61,930 nucleotides of DNA from NC2004 sp050874905. Its GTDB lineage: Bacteria > Bacillota > Clostridia > Lachnospirales > Lachnospiraceae. The DNA is taken from contig JBNMLP010000017.1 in assembly GCA_050874905.1 (NCBI GenBank), positions 1-61,930 on the forward strand, written 5' to 3'. The notes beneath the pieces are model-generated. The model ran no database searches, was not told the DNA's origin, and saw nothing but the letters and a program-made list of their open reading frames with translations. A program made the translations under genes and the position numbers. Position 1 is the first letter of the stretch; every line of letters starts with the position of its first letter. Of the stretch, positions 44,276-54,308 are shown one piece after another.

Positions 44276-44857
44276 TCATCGGAACATGGAACATAACGCT
44301 TCGTAAAGGCGCGTAATAGGCAGTCCGACCACATTGTTGTAATCTCCGGTGATCTGCTCGACGAGGATCGCACCACGTCCCTGGATTCCATAGCTTCCTG
44401 CTTTGTCCATTGGTTCTCCGGTTTGGATGTAGGCGCGGATCTCTTCTTCGGTGAATGCACGCATTTTCACTTTGGTTTCTACATAGAAAGAATCTTTTTT
44501 CGTTTCTTTTTCAGGGGTGAGCAGCATAAGACTCACTCCGGTAAAGACACTGTGAGTGTGCCCGGATAAGTGAGAGAGCATCTGGAACGCATCTTCTTCA
44601 TTTTCAGGTTTTCCAAGGATCTGATCCTGATATGCAACAACCGTATCGGCGGCGATCACAATGGTTGGTTCAGTGATGGTTAGGGTAGCGGCAACGGCAT
44701 TACATTTTTGACGGGAAAGATCGGTTACGACGTTTTGCGGAAGGGTTTCTTTCGTTGCTTCTTCTACATTACTTATGACCACGTCAAATTCTGTGATTCC
44801 CATTTGTTTGAGTAGTTCCTTCCTTCTCGGGGAGCCACTGGCTAAAATATACTTCAT
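44276..44857 (-). CDS. maf: Maf family nucleoside triphosphate pyrophosphatase
   Basis: The 193-residue protein has the Maf signature near the N-terminus (ILASGSPRRKELLKQMG), then IVIAADTVVAYQDQILGKPENEEDA and the C-terminal ITGDYNNVVGLPITRLYEAL. Maf/YhdE enzymes hydrolyse dTTP, UTP and modified nucleotides and are linked to septum inhibition. Convergent with the BI-1 gene, with the long palindrome downstream. Confidence 0.94.
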   Translation of the reverse strand: MKYILASGSPRRKELLKQMGITEFDVVISNVEEATKETLPQNVVTDLSRQKCNAVAATLTITEPTIVIAADTVVAYQDQILGKPENEEDAFQMLSHLSGHTHSVFTGVSLMLLTPEKETKKDSFYVETKVKMRAFTEEEIRAYIQTGEPMDKAGSYGIQGRGAILVEQITGDYNNVVGLPITRLYEALCSMFR

Positions 44858-44937
44858 TTTTTATATCCTCATTTCCTTTCTTTTTTTCATTTTACAACAA
44901 ATCAGGGGCAGAATCAAAATTTACAGAAAAAAACACT

Positions 44938-44965
44938 TTCAAAATGGACGTATTTTCGTTATAAT
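44938..44965 (+). promoter_or_regulatory. Sigma-A promoter of the nfnAB-like operon
   Basis: TTCAAA (44938-44943) and TATAAT (44960-44965) are 16 bases apart, 43 bases before the ATG. Confidence 0.6.
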
Positions 44966-45008
44966 AAATCCGTATGTAACAATGATATAATATTAGGAGG
45001 AATTACGA

Positions 45009-45830
45009 ATGTACAAGATTTTGCGCAAAGAAACGCTCAACAGTGCAGTAGAGTTAATGGAGATCGAAGCTCCTTACGTTGCACGTAAGTGTGAGCCGGG
45101 TCAGTTTGTCATTGTCCGTGTCGACGAAGATGGCGAGCGTGTTCCATTGACCATTGCAGATTATGACCGGGAGAAGAATTCTGTTACGATCATTTATCAG
45201 GTAGTTGGTTACTCGACAGAATTATTAAGCAAAAAGCAGGCTGGCGATACCATTCAGGATTTTGTTGGACCGCTTGGAAGTCCTGCACCACTTCATAAGA
45301 TGGAACGGGTATGTGGTGTTGCCGGTGGTGTTGGTTCTGCTCCTCTTTATCCACAGCTTCGTAAGCTGGCTGAGATGGGAGTAAAGGTCGATGTTATTAT
45401 TGGTGGAAGAAGCGCAGAATTTGTAATATTAGCAGATCTTTTTGAGAAATTCTGTGATCACGTATATATCACGACGGACGATGGTTCTCTTGGTATCAAG
45501 GGCTTTGGTACGACCGTATTGAAAGAGCAGATTGATAACGGTGTGAAGTATGACGAAGTCATTGCCATTGGACCATTGATCATGATGAAGAATGTCGTAG
45601 CACTTACGAAGCAGTACGATATTCCGACTATGGTCAGCTTAAATCCAATCATGATCGACGGAACCGGTATGTGTGGCGGATGCCGTGTGACGGTCGGTGG
45701 CGAGACAAAATTTGCCTGTGTGGACGGACCGGACTTTGACGGATTCCAGGTTGATTTTGACGAGTGTATGAAACGTCAGGGTATGTTCAAGGAAGAAGAA
45801 CATCAATGTAAGATTGGAAGGGGGCTGTAA
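45009..45830 (+). CDS. Ferredoxin-NADP+ reductase subunit alpha (NfnA-like)
   Basis: The 273-residue flavoprotein has a ferredoxin-reductase FAD domain (ERVPLTIADYD), an NAD(P) domain (VCGVAGGVGSAPLYPQL, VIIGGRSAEF), and a C-terminal [2Fe-2S] site (GTGMCGGCRVTVGGETKFACVDGP). With the next gene it matches NfnAB, which couples NADH, reduced ferredoxin and NADP by electron bifurcation. It is often annotated as dihydroorotate dehydrogenase-like. The next gene starts two bases on. Confidence 0.88.
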   Translation: MYKILRKETLNSAVELMEIEAPYVARKCEPGQFVIVRVDEDGERVPLTIADYDREKNSVTIIYQVVGYSTELLSKKQAGDTIQDFVGPLGSPAPLHKMERVCGVAGGVGSAPLYPQLRKLAEMGVKVDVIIGGRSAEFVILADLFEKFCDHVYITTDDGSLGIKGFGTTVLKEQIDNGVKYDEVIAIGPLIMMKNVVALTKQYDIPTMVSLNPIMIDGTGMCGGCRVTVGGETKFACVDGPDFDGFQVDFDECMKRQGMFKEEEHQCKIGRGL

Positions 45831-45832
45831 TC

Positions 45833-47218
45833 ATGGCAAATATGAGTATGACAAAGGTACCGATGCCAGAGCAGGCACCGGACGTAAGAAATAAAAACTT
45901 TGAAGAAGTAGCATTGGGATATACCGAGGAGATGGCAAAGGAAGAGGCAACACGCTGCTTACAGTGTAAGAATCCTCTTTGTATGCAGGGATGCCCGGTA
46001 AATGTACCGATCCCTGGCTTTATTGAGAAGGTAGCTGAGGGTGATTTTGAAGCAGCTTACGAGATCATCACCAGTGAGAATGCACTGCCGGCAATCTGTG
46101 GACGTGTCTGCCCACAGGAGAATCAGTGTGAGGGCAAATGTGTGCGTGGTATCAAGGGCGAGCCGGTTTCTATCGGACGTCTGGAGCGTTTCGTTGCAGA
46201 CTACCATATGAAGCATGCCCAGAAGAAGACTGCTGATATTGCCAAGAAAGGAATCAAGGTAGCTGTTGTGGGTTCTGGTCCTTCCGGTATTACCTGTGCC
46301 GGAGAGCTGGCAAAGAAAGGCTATGATGTGACTGTATTTGAGGCACTGCACAAAGCAGGCGGTGTGTTAAGCTATGGTATTCCGGAGTTCCGTCTTCCAA
46401 AGGATCTCGTGGCAAAGGAGATTGAAAATGTCACCGATCTCGGTGTAGATTTGGAGACAAACGTCGTTGTTGGACGTTCCATTACGATTGATGAGCTGAT
46501 GGAGGATGGCTATAAAGCTGTATTCGTGGGATCTGGAGCAGGTCTTCCAAGATTTTTAGGCATTCCGGGAGAGAATTTACTCGGTGTATATTCTGCCAAT
46601 GAGTTCTTAACCCGTGTCAATCTGATGAAGGGATATAAGTTCCCGGAAGCACCGACACCGGTAAAGGTAGGCAAAAATGTTGCAGTCGTTGGTGCCGGTA
46701 ACGTGGCAATGGATGCAGCAAGAACTGCCAAACGTCTCGGTGCAGAGAATGTTTATATTGTATACCGTCGTGGTGAGGAAGAAGTACCTGCCCGGAAAGA
46801 GGAAGTACATCACGCCAAAGAAGAGGGTATCATTTTCAAACTGTTAAACAATCCATGTGCGATCCACGGCGAAGATGGCTGGGTAAAGAGCATGGAAGTC
46901 GTACCACAGGAACTTGGCGAGCCGGATGCATCCGGACGTAGAAGACCAGTTCCGGTGGAAGGTGCCAATTATGAAATTGATGTTGATACTGTGATCATTG
47001 CGATCGGACAGAGTCCTAACCCATTGATCCGTCAGACCACACCGGGTCTTGATGTTCAGAAATGGGGCGGTATCATTGTAGATGAAGATACCATGAAGAC
47101 CAGCAAAGATGGTGTGTATGCCGGCGGCGATACCGTAACCGGAGCGGCCACAGTTATCCTTGCCATGGGAGCTGGTAAGAAAGCGGCAGCAGCGATTGAC
47201 GAGGCACTTTCTAAATAA
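45833..47218 (+). CDS. NfnB-like / glutamate synthase small-subunit-like flavoprotein
   Basis: The 461-residue protein has an N-terminal two-[4Fe-4S] domain (CLQCKNPLCMQGCPVNVPIPGF, then CGRVCPQENQCEGKCV) and two Rossmann domains (VAVVGSGPSGITCAGELAKKG, VAVVGAGNVAMDAARTAKRLG). It is homologous to the GltD small subunit. No large glutamate synthase subunit is adjacent and the NfnA-like gene precedes it, so NfnB is preferred. Confidence 0.9.
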   Translation: MANMSMTKVPMPEQAPDVRNKNFEEVALGYTEEMAKEEATRCLQCKNPLCMQGCPVNVPIPGFIEKVAEGDFEAAYEIITSENALPAICGRVCPQENQCEGKCVRGIKGEPVSIGRLERFVADYHMKHAQKKTADIAKKGIKVAVVGSGPSGITCAGELAKKGYDVTVFEALHKAGGVLSYGIPEFRLPKDLVAKEIENVTDLGVDLETNVVVGRSITIDELMEDGYKAVFVGSGAGLPRFLGIPGENLLGVYSANEFLTRVNLMKGYKFPEAPTPVKVGKNVAVVGAGNVAMDAARTAKRLGAENVYIVYRRGEEEVPARKEEVHHAKEEGIIFKLLNNPCAIHGEDGWVKSMEVVPQELGEPDASGRRRPVPVEGANYEIDVDTVIIAIGQSPNPLIRQTTPGLDVQKWGGIIVDEDTMKTSKDGVYAGGDTVTGAATVILAMGAGKKAAAAIDEALSK

Positions 47219-47249
47219 GAAGCAAAAGGGGTATAGGTGTAAGGGAAGT

Positions 47250-47289
47250 ACAAGTGATTTATCAGGGGATAGGTCACTTGTCTTTTCTT
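47250..47289 (+). terminator. Possible terminator after the nfnB-like gene
   Basis: The 8-bp stem ACAAGTGA/TCACTTGT (47250-47257 and 47274-47281) is followed by CTTTTCTTT, an interrupted T tract. Confidence 0.4.
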
Positions 47290-47322
47290 TAACGTGAGAG
47301 GAAGAAAGGAGGAGTGTGAAAC

Positions 47323-47868
47323 ATGATAACAATGAATGATGATTATGCAGAGCTTACGATTGCCAGCAAAGACAAACATGTGAGTGTTCTGATTATTCTT
47401 TTAACAGTTCTGCTTGCCATTGCAGGAGCATTGCTAGTGATCACGATCAATGCTATGCTTCCGGAGTCAGTCAGTATGTTGGGAAGTATTCTGATTGCGG
47501 TGTATATCTGTGTCTGTATTCCTGCATTTGCAACGATCTGTCATCCAAAAACGGTAGATTACGATTATCTATATGTGGAGAACGATCTGGAAATTTCCCG
47601 TGTGATCAACAAGAGCAAGCGCAAAACAGCAATTCTGCTCCATTTGCAGCATGCCAAACGGATCGCACCAAAAGGCAGTCAGAGTATTCTCGGCTATGAA
47701 GGAAAAGGAAATGTCAAAGTAAAGGATTTTACGTCGGCAGAAACGACAAAACCGTATGTGATCGTGATGGAAAATGATCAGGATGTGATCGAAGTCTTGA
47801 TCGAGCCGGATGAACATCTGCTTGCGCTGATGAAGGCAAGAAATAAGGATATTTTTTATGAATCATAA
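47323..47868 (+). CDS. Two-helix membrane protein, DUF6106-like
   Basis: The 181-residue protein has two membrane segments (VLIILLTVLLAIAGALLVI and GSILIAVYICVCIPAFATI) and a soluble domain of about 105 residues with YLYVENDLEISRVINKSKRK and EVLIEPDEHLLALMK, like a PH-type fold. I believe this is the family called DUF6106, but that is from memory. AAGGAGG precedes the start; guaB follows with its own promoter. Confidence 0.7.
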   Translation: MITMNDDYAELTIASKDKHVSVLIILLTVLLAIAGALLVITINAMLPESVSMLGSILIAVYICVCIPAFATICHPKTVDYDYLYVENDLEISRVINKSKRKTAILLHLQHAKRIAPKGSQSILGYEGKGNVKVKDFTSAETTKPYVIVMENDQDVIEVLIEPDEHLLALMKARNKDIFYES

Positions 47869-47880
47869 GGGCGTAGATGG

Positions 47881-47909
47881 TTGACATTTAAAAAAATGTT
47901 TGATAGCAT
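47881..47909 (+). promoter_or_regulatory. Sigma-A promoter of guaB
   Basis: TTGACA (47881-47886) and TAGCAT (47904-47909) are 17 bases apart, 40 bases before the ATG. I see no purine riboswitch in the short leader. Confidence 0.7.
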
Positions 47910-47949
47910 TAACAAATAATAACAAAGAAGATGAAGGAGGAAAAACAAA

Positions 47950-49401
47950 ATGGGTAAGATTGTTGGTGAAGGAATCACATTTGATGATGTGCTTTTAGTA
48001 CCTGGATATTCCGAGGTAATCCCGAACGAAGTAAACTTAGAAACCAATTTGACAAAGAAGATTAAGCTGAATGTACCGTTGATGAGTGCCGGTATGGATA
48101 CGGTTACTGAGTACCGCATGGCGATCGCGATGGCGAGACAGGGTGGTATCGGTATCATTCACAAGAATATGTCGATTGAGGCACAGGCAGAAGAGGTTGA
48201 TAAGGTAAAACGTTCTGAGAATGGTGTTATCACGGACCCATTTTATTTGTCTCCGGAACATACATTAAAGGATGCCGATGACTTAATGGCAAAGTTCCGC
48301 ATCAGCGGTGTGCCGATTACAGAAAACGGCAGACTTGTTGGTATCATTACCAACCGTGACTTAAAGTTTGAGACAGATTACAACAAACTGATCAAGGAGT
48401 CTATGACATCAGAAGGTCTGGTTACAGCACCGGAAGGAATTACATTAGAGGAAGCAAAGAAGATTTTGGGAGCAGCCCGCAAGGAGAAACTTCCGATCGT
48501 GGATGCTAACTACAACTTAGAGGGACTGATCACGATCAAAGATATTGAGAAGCAGATCAAGTATCCGAACTCTGCAAAGGATTCACAGGGACGACTGCTC
48601 TGCGGTGCTGCTGTTGGTGTAACACCAGATATTACAGACCGTGTAGATGAGTTAGTAAAAGCAAAGGTTGACTGTGTTGTGATTGATACTGCACATGGTC
48701 ATTCTGCCAACGTATTAAAGACATTTAAGCTGATCAAAGAGAAATATCCGGATTTACAGGTAATCGCCGGCAATGTGGCAACCAAATCCGGAACACAGGC
48801 CATGATCGATATGGGAGTAGATGCTGTAAAGATCGGTATCGGACCTGGATCTATCTGTACCACCCGTGTCGTAGCCGGTATTGGTGTACCACAGATCACA
48901 GCGATCATGGAAGCATACGAAGCAGCCGATAAAGCAGGTATCCCGGTTATCGCAGATGGCGGTATCAAATACTCTGGAGACATTACAAAGGCGATCGCAG
49001 CCGGAGCAAATGTCTGCATGATGGGATCCATGTTTGCAGGATGTGATGAGTCTCCTGGAGATTTCGAGTTATATCAGGGACGTAAATACAAGGTATACCG
49101 TGGTATGGGATCGATCGCAGCGATGGAGAACGGAAGCAAGGATCGTTACTTCCAGTCCAATGCCAAGAAGCTGGTACCGGAAGGGGTAGAAGGACGTGTT
49201 GCTTACAAAGGAACCGTGGAAGATACCGTATTCCAGTTATTAGGCGGATTACGTTCCGGTATGGGATATTGTGGTGCGAGAACCATCGAGGAATTAAAGC
49301 AGAAAGGTCAGTTTGTGAAGATTTCTGCTGCTTCCTTAAAAGAGAGTCATCCACATGATATCCAGATCACCAAGGAAGCACCAAACTATAGCGTTGAGTA
49401 A
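47950..49401 (+). CDS. guaB: Inosine-5'-monophosphate dehydrogenase
   Basis: The 483-residue enzyme oxidises IMP to XMP, the first step to GMP. The catalytic loop GPGSICTTRVVAG carries the active-site Cys. Two CBS domains lie between about residues 90 and 205. The flap GMGSIAAMENGSKDRY and YCGARTIEELK are intact. Confidence 0.97.
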   Translation: MGKIVGEGITFDDVLLVPGYSEVIPNEVNLETNLTKKIKLNVPLMSAGMDTVTEYRMAIAMARQGGIGIIHKNMSIEAQAEEVDKVKRSENGVITDPFYLSPEHTLKDADDLMAKFRISGVPITENGRLVGIITNRDLKFETDYNKLIKESMTSEGLVTAPEGITLEEAKKILGAARKEKLPIVDANYNLEGLITIKDIEKQIKYPNSAKDSQGRLLCGAAVGVTPDITDRVDELVKAKVDCVVIDTAHGHSANVLKTFKLIKEKYPDLQVIAGNVATKSGTQAMIDMGVDAVKIGIGPGSICTTRVVAGIGVPQITAIMEAYEAADKAGIPVIADGGIKYSGDITKAIAAGANVCMMGSMFAGCDESPGDFELYQGRKYKVYRGMGSIAAMENGSKDRYFQSNAKKLVPEGVEGRVAYKGTVEDTVFQLLGGLRSGMGYCGARTIEELKQKGQFVKISAASLKESHPHDIQITKEAPNYSVE

Positions 49402-50083
49402 AAAAACGAAACGAGAACGTCAGGCCGTTGTCTACCTGCTCCTTTTCCTGGCGGGTATGGCAGCAGGGGCTCTGGCGTTTTTTATTGTGATGCTGCAGGG
49501 ATATGTGCCAACGACTGTGCTTCAGGCGGTAGAAGATGTTCCGGTGAAACAGGTGCCAAAGCCGGACATGGAAGAAGCCTATTTAACGCCCAATGAGTTC
49601 TCACGTCCCCAAACACCATTGACAACAGTAAATGGAATCGTTGTTCATTATGTGGCGAATCCCGGAAGCTCTGCGATGGACAATCGCAATTATTTTGAAG
49701 GCTTGAAGGACAGTGGTGCAACCTATGCGAGTTCTAACTTTATCGTGGGACTGACCGGAGAGATCGTGGCATGTGTTCCGGTCAATGAGGTTGCATATTG
49801 TTCCAACGAGAGAAATGATGACACGTTGTCGATCGAGTGTTGTCATATGGATGAAACCGGGAAATTTAACGATAACACCTATCAGTCACTGGTGCATTTG
49901 ACTGCGTGGCTTTGCGGACAATATAATTTAACTGCCGATCGGATCATCCGGCATTATGATGTGACGGGCAAAAACTGTCCGAAGTATTATGTAGAGCATG
50001 AAAATGCATGGAAACAGTTTAAACTGGATGTGGAATCGTATATTGCGAAGAAAGGAAAAGATCCTCGCGCTACAAAAGAATGA
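49355..50083 (+). CDS. N-acetylmuramoyl-L-alanine amidase (Amidase_2/PGRP type), membrane anchored
   Basis: The 242-residue protein has an N-terminal membrane anchor (VVYLLLFLAGMAAGALAFFIVML) and a zinc amidase domain with likely ligands in GIVVHYV, RIIRHYDVTG and KNCPKYY. It cuts the bond between muramic acid and the stem peptide. The first ATG (49355) overlaps guaB by 47 bases; a TTG at 49394, next to the guaB stop, would give a shorter N-terminus (MSKKTKRERQ) and is equally plausible. Confidence 0.88.
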   Translation: MISRSPRKHQTIALSKKTKRERQAVVYLLLFLAGMAAGALAFFIVMLQGYVPTTVLQAVEDVPVKQVPKPDMEEAYLTPNEFSRPQTPLTTVNGIVVHYVANPGSSAMDNRNYFEGLKDSGATYASSNFIVGLTGEIVACVPVNEVAYCSNERNDDTLSIECCHMDETGKFNDNTYQSLVHLTAWLCGQYNLTADRIIRHYDVTGKNCPKYYVEHENAWKQFKLDVESYIAKKGKDPRATKE

Positions 50084-50121
50084 GAAAGACAGAGAATATG
50101 ACATTTTTGAAAAAAGGGGTA

Positions 50122-50130
50122 TGCTATACT
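50122..50130 (+). promoter_or_regulatory. Extended -10 promoter of the M16C peptidase gene
   Basis: TGCTATACT is an extended -10 element about 30 bases before the ATG; no clear -35 is at the right distance. Confidence 0.4.
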
Positions 50131-50159
50131 AGAGTAAGAGAAATACCAGGAGGGAATTT

Positions 50160-53084
50160 ATGTACGAACAAACAGGAGCCGTATACGGCGCATACACATT
50201 GATCAAAAAAGAAGAGCTGCCAAACTTAAATGGTGTTGGTTATCTCTTTTCACACAATAAAACGAAGGCCAGAGTGGCAGTCATTAAAAATGATGATGAC
50301 AATAAAGTATTTCATATCGGATTCCGCACACCGCCATCGGATGACACCGGTGTACCGCATATTACGGAGCATAGTGTTTTGTGCGGTTCTAAGAAATTTC
50401 CGGTGAAAGATCCATTTGTGGATCTGGCGAAGGGATCCTTAAATACTTTTTTAAATGCGATGACCTATCCGGATAAAACGGTGTATCCGGTGGCAAGTGT
50501 GAACGATCAGGATTTTAAAAATCTGATGGACGTGTATCTGGATGCGGTATTTCATCCCAACATTTACCAATATGAGCAGATCTTAAAGCAGGAAGGCTGG
50601 CATTATGAGTGTAGTGATGTGGCAGAGCCGATCACATATAATGGTGTTGTATATAACGAGATGAAAGGTGTCTTTTCTTCTCCGGAATCAAAGGTAGAAC
50701 GGTTAAATATGCGGAATCTTTATCCGGATACGCCATATTTTTATGAATCCGGTGGAGATCCGGAAGCAATTCCTGATCTGACCTACGATGCCTTTTTGGA
50801 CTTCCACCGCAAATATTATCATCCGTCAAACAGCTATATTTATCTGTATGGAGATAACGATGTGGAAGAGCGTCTTGCCTTTATTGACCGGGAATATTTA
50901 AGCAGCTATGACTATCTGTTTGTAGATTCTGAAATTCCAAGTCAGTCTCCATTTTCAGAGCGGAAAGAAGTGCATGGAACCTATGCGATCGCCGAAGAAG
51001 AGGAGGAAAAGGATAAAACCTTTTTGTGCTACAACGTGGCAGTAGGAGAGAGCACGGATGTTACGCTTTCGACTGCAATGAAGATCCTGGATTACGTGCT
51101 TTTAAATGTGCCGGGGGCACCGCTGAAAAAAGCATTGATCGATGCGGGCATCGGACAGGATGTTTCTTCTTCCTATGAGACTGCAATGAAACAGCCAATC
51201 TTTTCCATTATGGCAGTCAACGCCAATGAAGACCAGAAGGAGGAATTTCTTACCTGCCTGATGGATACTTTAAAACAGATTGTGGCAGAGGGATTGAACA
51301 AAAAGAGTTTGGAGGCGGCAATCGTCAATTATGAATTCCAGTACCGTGAGGCAAACTTTGGTTCTTATCCAAAGGGACTGATGTATGGTCTTGGTATGTT
51401 GGATACGTGGTTATATGATGATGAAAAAGCGTTTGATCTGTTAAACCGTGATGAGATTTATACTTATTTAAAAGAACAGGTAGCTACCGGATATTTTGAG
51501 AATCTGATCGAAACATACCTGATTCAGAATCCGCATGCCACCTATGTGATCGTAACACCGGAAAAGGGGTTGGCGGCAAAACAGGATGCACTGACGGCAA
51601 AGAAGCTTGCCGCCTATAAGGCAACCTTATCTGAGGAAGAAGTTGCTGCGCTGGTGAAGGATAACGAAGCACTGCATGCGTTTCAGGATCGTGAGGACAG
51701 CGAGGAGGACAAAGCAAAGCTTCCGGTACTTAAGATCTCTGATATTGAGAAGAAGGTACGGGAGCAGGACAATGAGGAAATGACGATCGCAGACACGAAG
51801 GTTGTGAAACATTCCATTTTTACCAACGGAATTTCCTATGTGAGCCTGTTGTTTGACATGCGTCATATTCCGGCAGAGCTGCTTCCGGTAAGCAGTCTTT
51901 TGGTCGGTTTATTCAAGGAAGTGGACACTGAGCATTACACGTATCAGGAGCTTGCCAGCGAGATCAATCTGCATACCGGTGGTATCGGACATGGAACGAG
52001 CGTTTATAAGTCTAAGAAAGAACCGAATGGTTATGGCATGCGTTTTTCCGTACGGTTAAAATGTTTCCATCAGGAGTTGGAATCAGCCTTTGCACTGATG
52101 AAAGAAATTTATCTGACCAGCGATGTGGCCAATGAAAAGAGAATCCGTGAGATCGTTGCAGAGAATAAAGTTGCCCTTCGTTCCCAGCTTTTAAGTTCCG
52201 GTCATACAGCAATGGCAAACCGTGCTCTTTCCTGCTTTGATGAGATGGCAGCAGTAAAGGAGCGCACCGACCTGTATGATTATTATAACTATCTGGTAGA
52301 TCTGGAGAATCATTTTGAAGAACGGAAAGAGCAGTTGAAAAAAGATCTTCAAAGAGCAGTGGAATGTATTTTTACAAAGGGAAATCTTCTTGTCAGCGTA
52401 ACGTCCGATCAGGAGGTAAAGGCGCAGCTTGAAAAGCCGCTTTCTGATTTTACAAAGGCATTATACCCGGATCAGAATGGAGAGGTATTTAGCGTTCCTT
52501 TGAATGAAAAGACAGTAGGTATCATGACTCCATCCAAAGTACAGTATGTTGCCTGTGCAGGTAACTTTATTGACGCCGGACAGAAATACAGTGGTGCCAT
52601 GCTGGTGCTTAAGATGATCTTTTCTTATGAGTATTTGTGGATGAATATCCGTGTGAAGGGCGGGGCATACGGCTGTGGCTGTACGTTTAGCCCATTTGGA
52701 AATGGTTACTTTACAAGTTACCGTGATCCGAATCTTTCCAATACTTATCAGGTGTACGAAAAGGCGGCAGAATATGTAGCGTCATTCGATGTAGATGCGC
52801 GTGCGATGAACCAGTATATCATTGGTGCAATCAGTATGTTGGATCAGCCATTGACACCATCAAGCTGGGGAACCAGCTGCATGAATGCATATCTGCAGGG
52901 AATCACGAAAGAGGAGCGGCAGCAGGAGCGTGATGAGGTGCTTTCCTGTGATCAGGAGAAGATACGGGCACTTGCTCCGGCGGTAGCAGCCATTTATGAA
53001 AAGGGTGCATTTGCAACGCTTGGAAATCAGGAGAAGATCAAGGAAGAGCAGGATTATTTTGAAGAAACCGTGTTGCTTCGTTAG
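50160..53084 (+). CDS. M16C family zinc metallopeptidase (presequence-protease type)
   Basis: The 974-residue protein has two M16 half-barrels joined by the M16C-associated domain. The inverted zinc motif HxxEH is at residues 67-71 (HITEH), followed by SVLCGSKKFPVKDPF. The Arg/Tyr-type closing segment MNIRVKGGAYGCG is in the second half. There is no signal peptide, so it is probably cytoplasmic and degrades peptides. GGAGGG precedes the ATG. Confidence 0.93.
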   Translation: MYEQTGAVYGAYTLIKKEELPNLNGVGYLFSHNKTKARVAVIKNDDDNKVFHIGFRTPPSDDTGVPHITEHSVLCGSKKFPVKDPFVDLAKGSLNTFLNAMTYPDKTVYPVASVNDQDFKNLMDVYLDAVFHPNIYQYEQILKQEGWHYECSDVAEPITYNGVVYNEMKGVFSSPESKVERLNMRNLYPDTPYFYESGGDPEAIPDLTYDAFLDFHRKYYHPSNSYIYLYGDNDVEERLAFIDREYLSSYDYLFVDSEIPSQSPFSERKEVHGTYAIAEEEEEKDKTFLCYNVAVGESTDVTLSTAMKILDYVLLNVPGAPLKKALIDAGIGQDVSSSYETAMKQPIFSIMAVNANEDQKEEFLTCLMDTLKQIVAEGLNKKSLEAAIVNYEFQYREANFGSYPKGLMYGLGMLDTWLYDDEKAFDLLNRDEIYTYLKEQVATGYFENLIETYLIQNPHATYVIVTPEKGLAAKQDALTAKKLAAYKATLSEEEVAALVKDNEALHAFQDREDSEEDKAKLPVLKISDIEKKVREQDNEEMTIADTKVVKHSIFTNGISYVSLLFDMRHIPAELLPVSSLLVGLFKEVDTEHYTYQELASEINLHTGGIGHGTSVYKSKKEPNGYGMRFSVRLKCFHQELESAFALMKEIYLTSDVANEKRIREIVAENKVALRSQLLSSGHTAMANRALSCFDEMAAVKERTDLYDYYNYLVDLENHFEERKEQLKKDLQRAVECIFTKGNLLVSVTSDQEVKAQLEKPLSDFTKALYPDQNGEVFSVPLNEKTVGIMTPSKVQYVACAGNFIDAGQKYSGAMLVLKMIFSYEYLWMNIRVKGGAYGCGCTFSPFGNGYFTSYRDPNLSNTYQVYEKAAEYVASFDVDARAMNQYIIGAISMLDQPLTPSSWGTSCMNAYLQGITKEERQQERDEVLSCDQEKIRALAPAVAAIYEKGAFATLGNQEKIKEEQDYFEETVLLR

Positions 53085-53104
53085 AAAAGAATAAGAGGAT
53101 AAGA

Positions 53105-54010
53105 ATGAAAGAACAGGCATTTAAATCAGGATTTGTGACGCTGATCGGAAGACCGAATGTAGGAAAATCCACACTGATGAATCATCTGATCGGACAGAAG
53201 ATCGCGATCACATCCAAAAAGCCACAGACAACAAGAAACCGGATCCAGACTGTTTATACCGATGAACAGGGACAGATCATTTTTCTCGACACACCAGGTA
53301 TGAATAAGGCGAAAAATAAGCTCGGTGAATATATGTTGAGTGTGGCGCAGCATACGCTCAGTGAGGTGGATGTGATCTTATGGCTCGTGGAGCCAACCAC
53401 TTTTGTCGGGCAGAATGAACGTTACATTGTAGAACAGCTACAAAAGGTAAAGACACCGGTGATCCTGATCGTCAACAAAAAGGATACGGTAGAGCAGGCG
53501 GCACTGGATGCGGCAATAAGGACCTATAAAGAACTTTATGATTATGCAAAGATCATTCCGGTATCGGCACTCAGGAGTCAGAACCTTGATACGGTGATCG
53601 GCACAATCTATGATCATTTAGAGGAAGGTCCGCAGTATTATGACGAGGATACGATCACAGATCAGCCGATGCGTCAGATTGTCGCAGAAATGATCCGAGA
53701 AAAAGCATTGCGCCTTTTGGAGCAGGAGATCCCACATGGTATTGCAGTGACGATCGAACAGATGAAACAGCGGGAAAACGGCATGTATGACATTGATGCA
53801 ACGATCATATGTGAGCGGGATTCCCATAAGGGCATTATTATCGGAAAAAATGGCCAGATGTTAAAACGCATTGGTACACAGGCACGACGGGATATGGAAG
53901 ATATGCTGGAAGAGAAGGTAAATCTTAAGATCTGGGTGAAGGTGCGTAAGGAATGGCGCGATAGTGATATCCTGTTGAAAAATTACGGATTTAATAAAAA
54001 CGAGATTTAA
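53105..54010 (+). CDS. era: GTPase Era
   Basis: The 301-residue GTPase acts in 30S assembly. G1 is GRPNVGKS, G3 is DTPG, and G4 is NKKD. The C-terminal KH domain (KGIIIGKNGQMLKRIGTQARRDMEDML) binds 16S rRNA. It is followed by yqzL and recO, the conserved Firmicutes order. Confidence 0.97.
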   Translation: MKEQAFKSGFVTLIGRPNVGKSTLMNHLIGQKIAITSKKPQTTRNRIQTVYTDEQGQIIFLDTPGMNKAKNKLGEYMLSVAQHTLSEVDVILWLVEPTTFVGQNERYIVEQLQKVKTPVILIVNKKDTVEQAALDAAIRTYKELYDYAKIIPVSALRSQNLDTVIGTIYDHLEEGPQYYDEDTITDQPMRQIVAEMIREKALRLLEQEIPHGIAVTIEQMKQRENGMYDIDATIICERDSHKGIIIGKNGQMLKRIGTQARRDMEDMLEEKVNLKIWVKVRKEWRDSDILLKNYGFNKNEI

Positions 54011-54106
54011 GTTACCATTTTTTCTCTGACATATTTTTACGAACGAGGGGTATGTTAATAACAAGTAAGAAAACGAAACGGAAAGGTTAAGGGGCGTCGT
54101 AAGGGT

Positions 54107-54286
54107 ATGGATCAGGCATGGAAACGATTTGAACGATCCGGTTCAGTCACAGATTATTTGCGTTATAAACAGGAAGAAAAAAACATGCTGTCTGTGACTG
54201 CGATGGAAGTGGCGAAAGAGCTTACAATACCTGAAGAAGAGCTGGATCGATCAGACAAAAAAGGGAAGAAGAAAACGAAAGAATAA
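54107..54286 (+). CDS. yqzL: YqzL-like small protein
   Basis: This 59-residue open frame lies between era and recO. The N-terminal part AWKRFERSGSVTDYLRYK fits the YqzL pattern (W-K-x-F-x-x-[TS]-G...YL-x-YK), and the position is that of yqzL in Bacillus. A lysine-rich tail (DKKGKKKTKE) ends it. The function is unknown. Confidence 0.8.
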   Translation: MDQAWKRFERSGSVTDYLRYKQEEKNMLSVTAMEVAKELTIPEEELDRSDKKGKKKTKE

Positions 54287-54308
54287 ACAGAAAGGCAGGG
54301 AGAGAAAA

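Noticed and set aside
45833..47218. Glutamate synthase small subunit as the primary call
   Set aside because: No large subunit is nearby and the preceding gene is the NfnA-type partner, so Nfn fits better.
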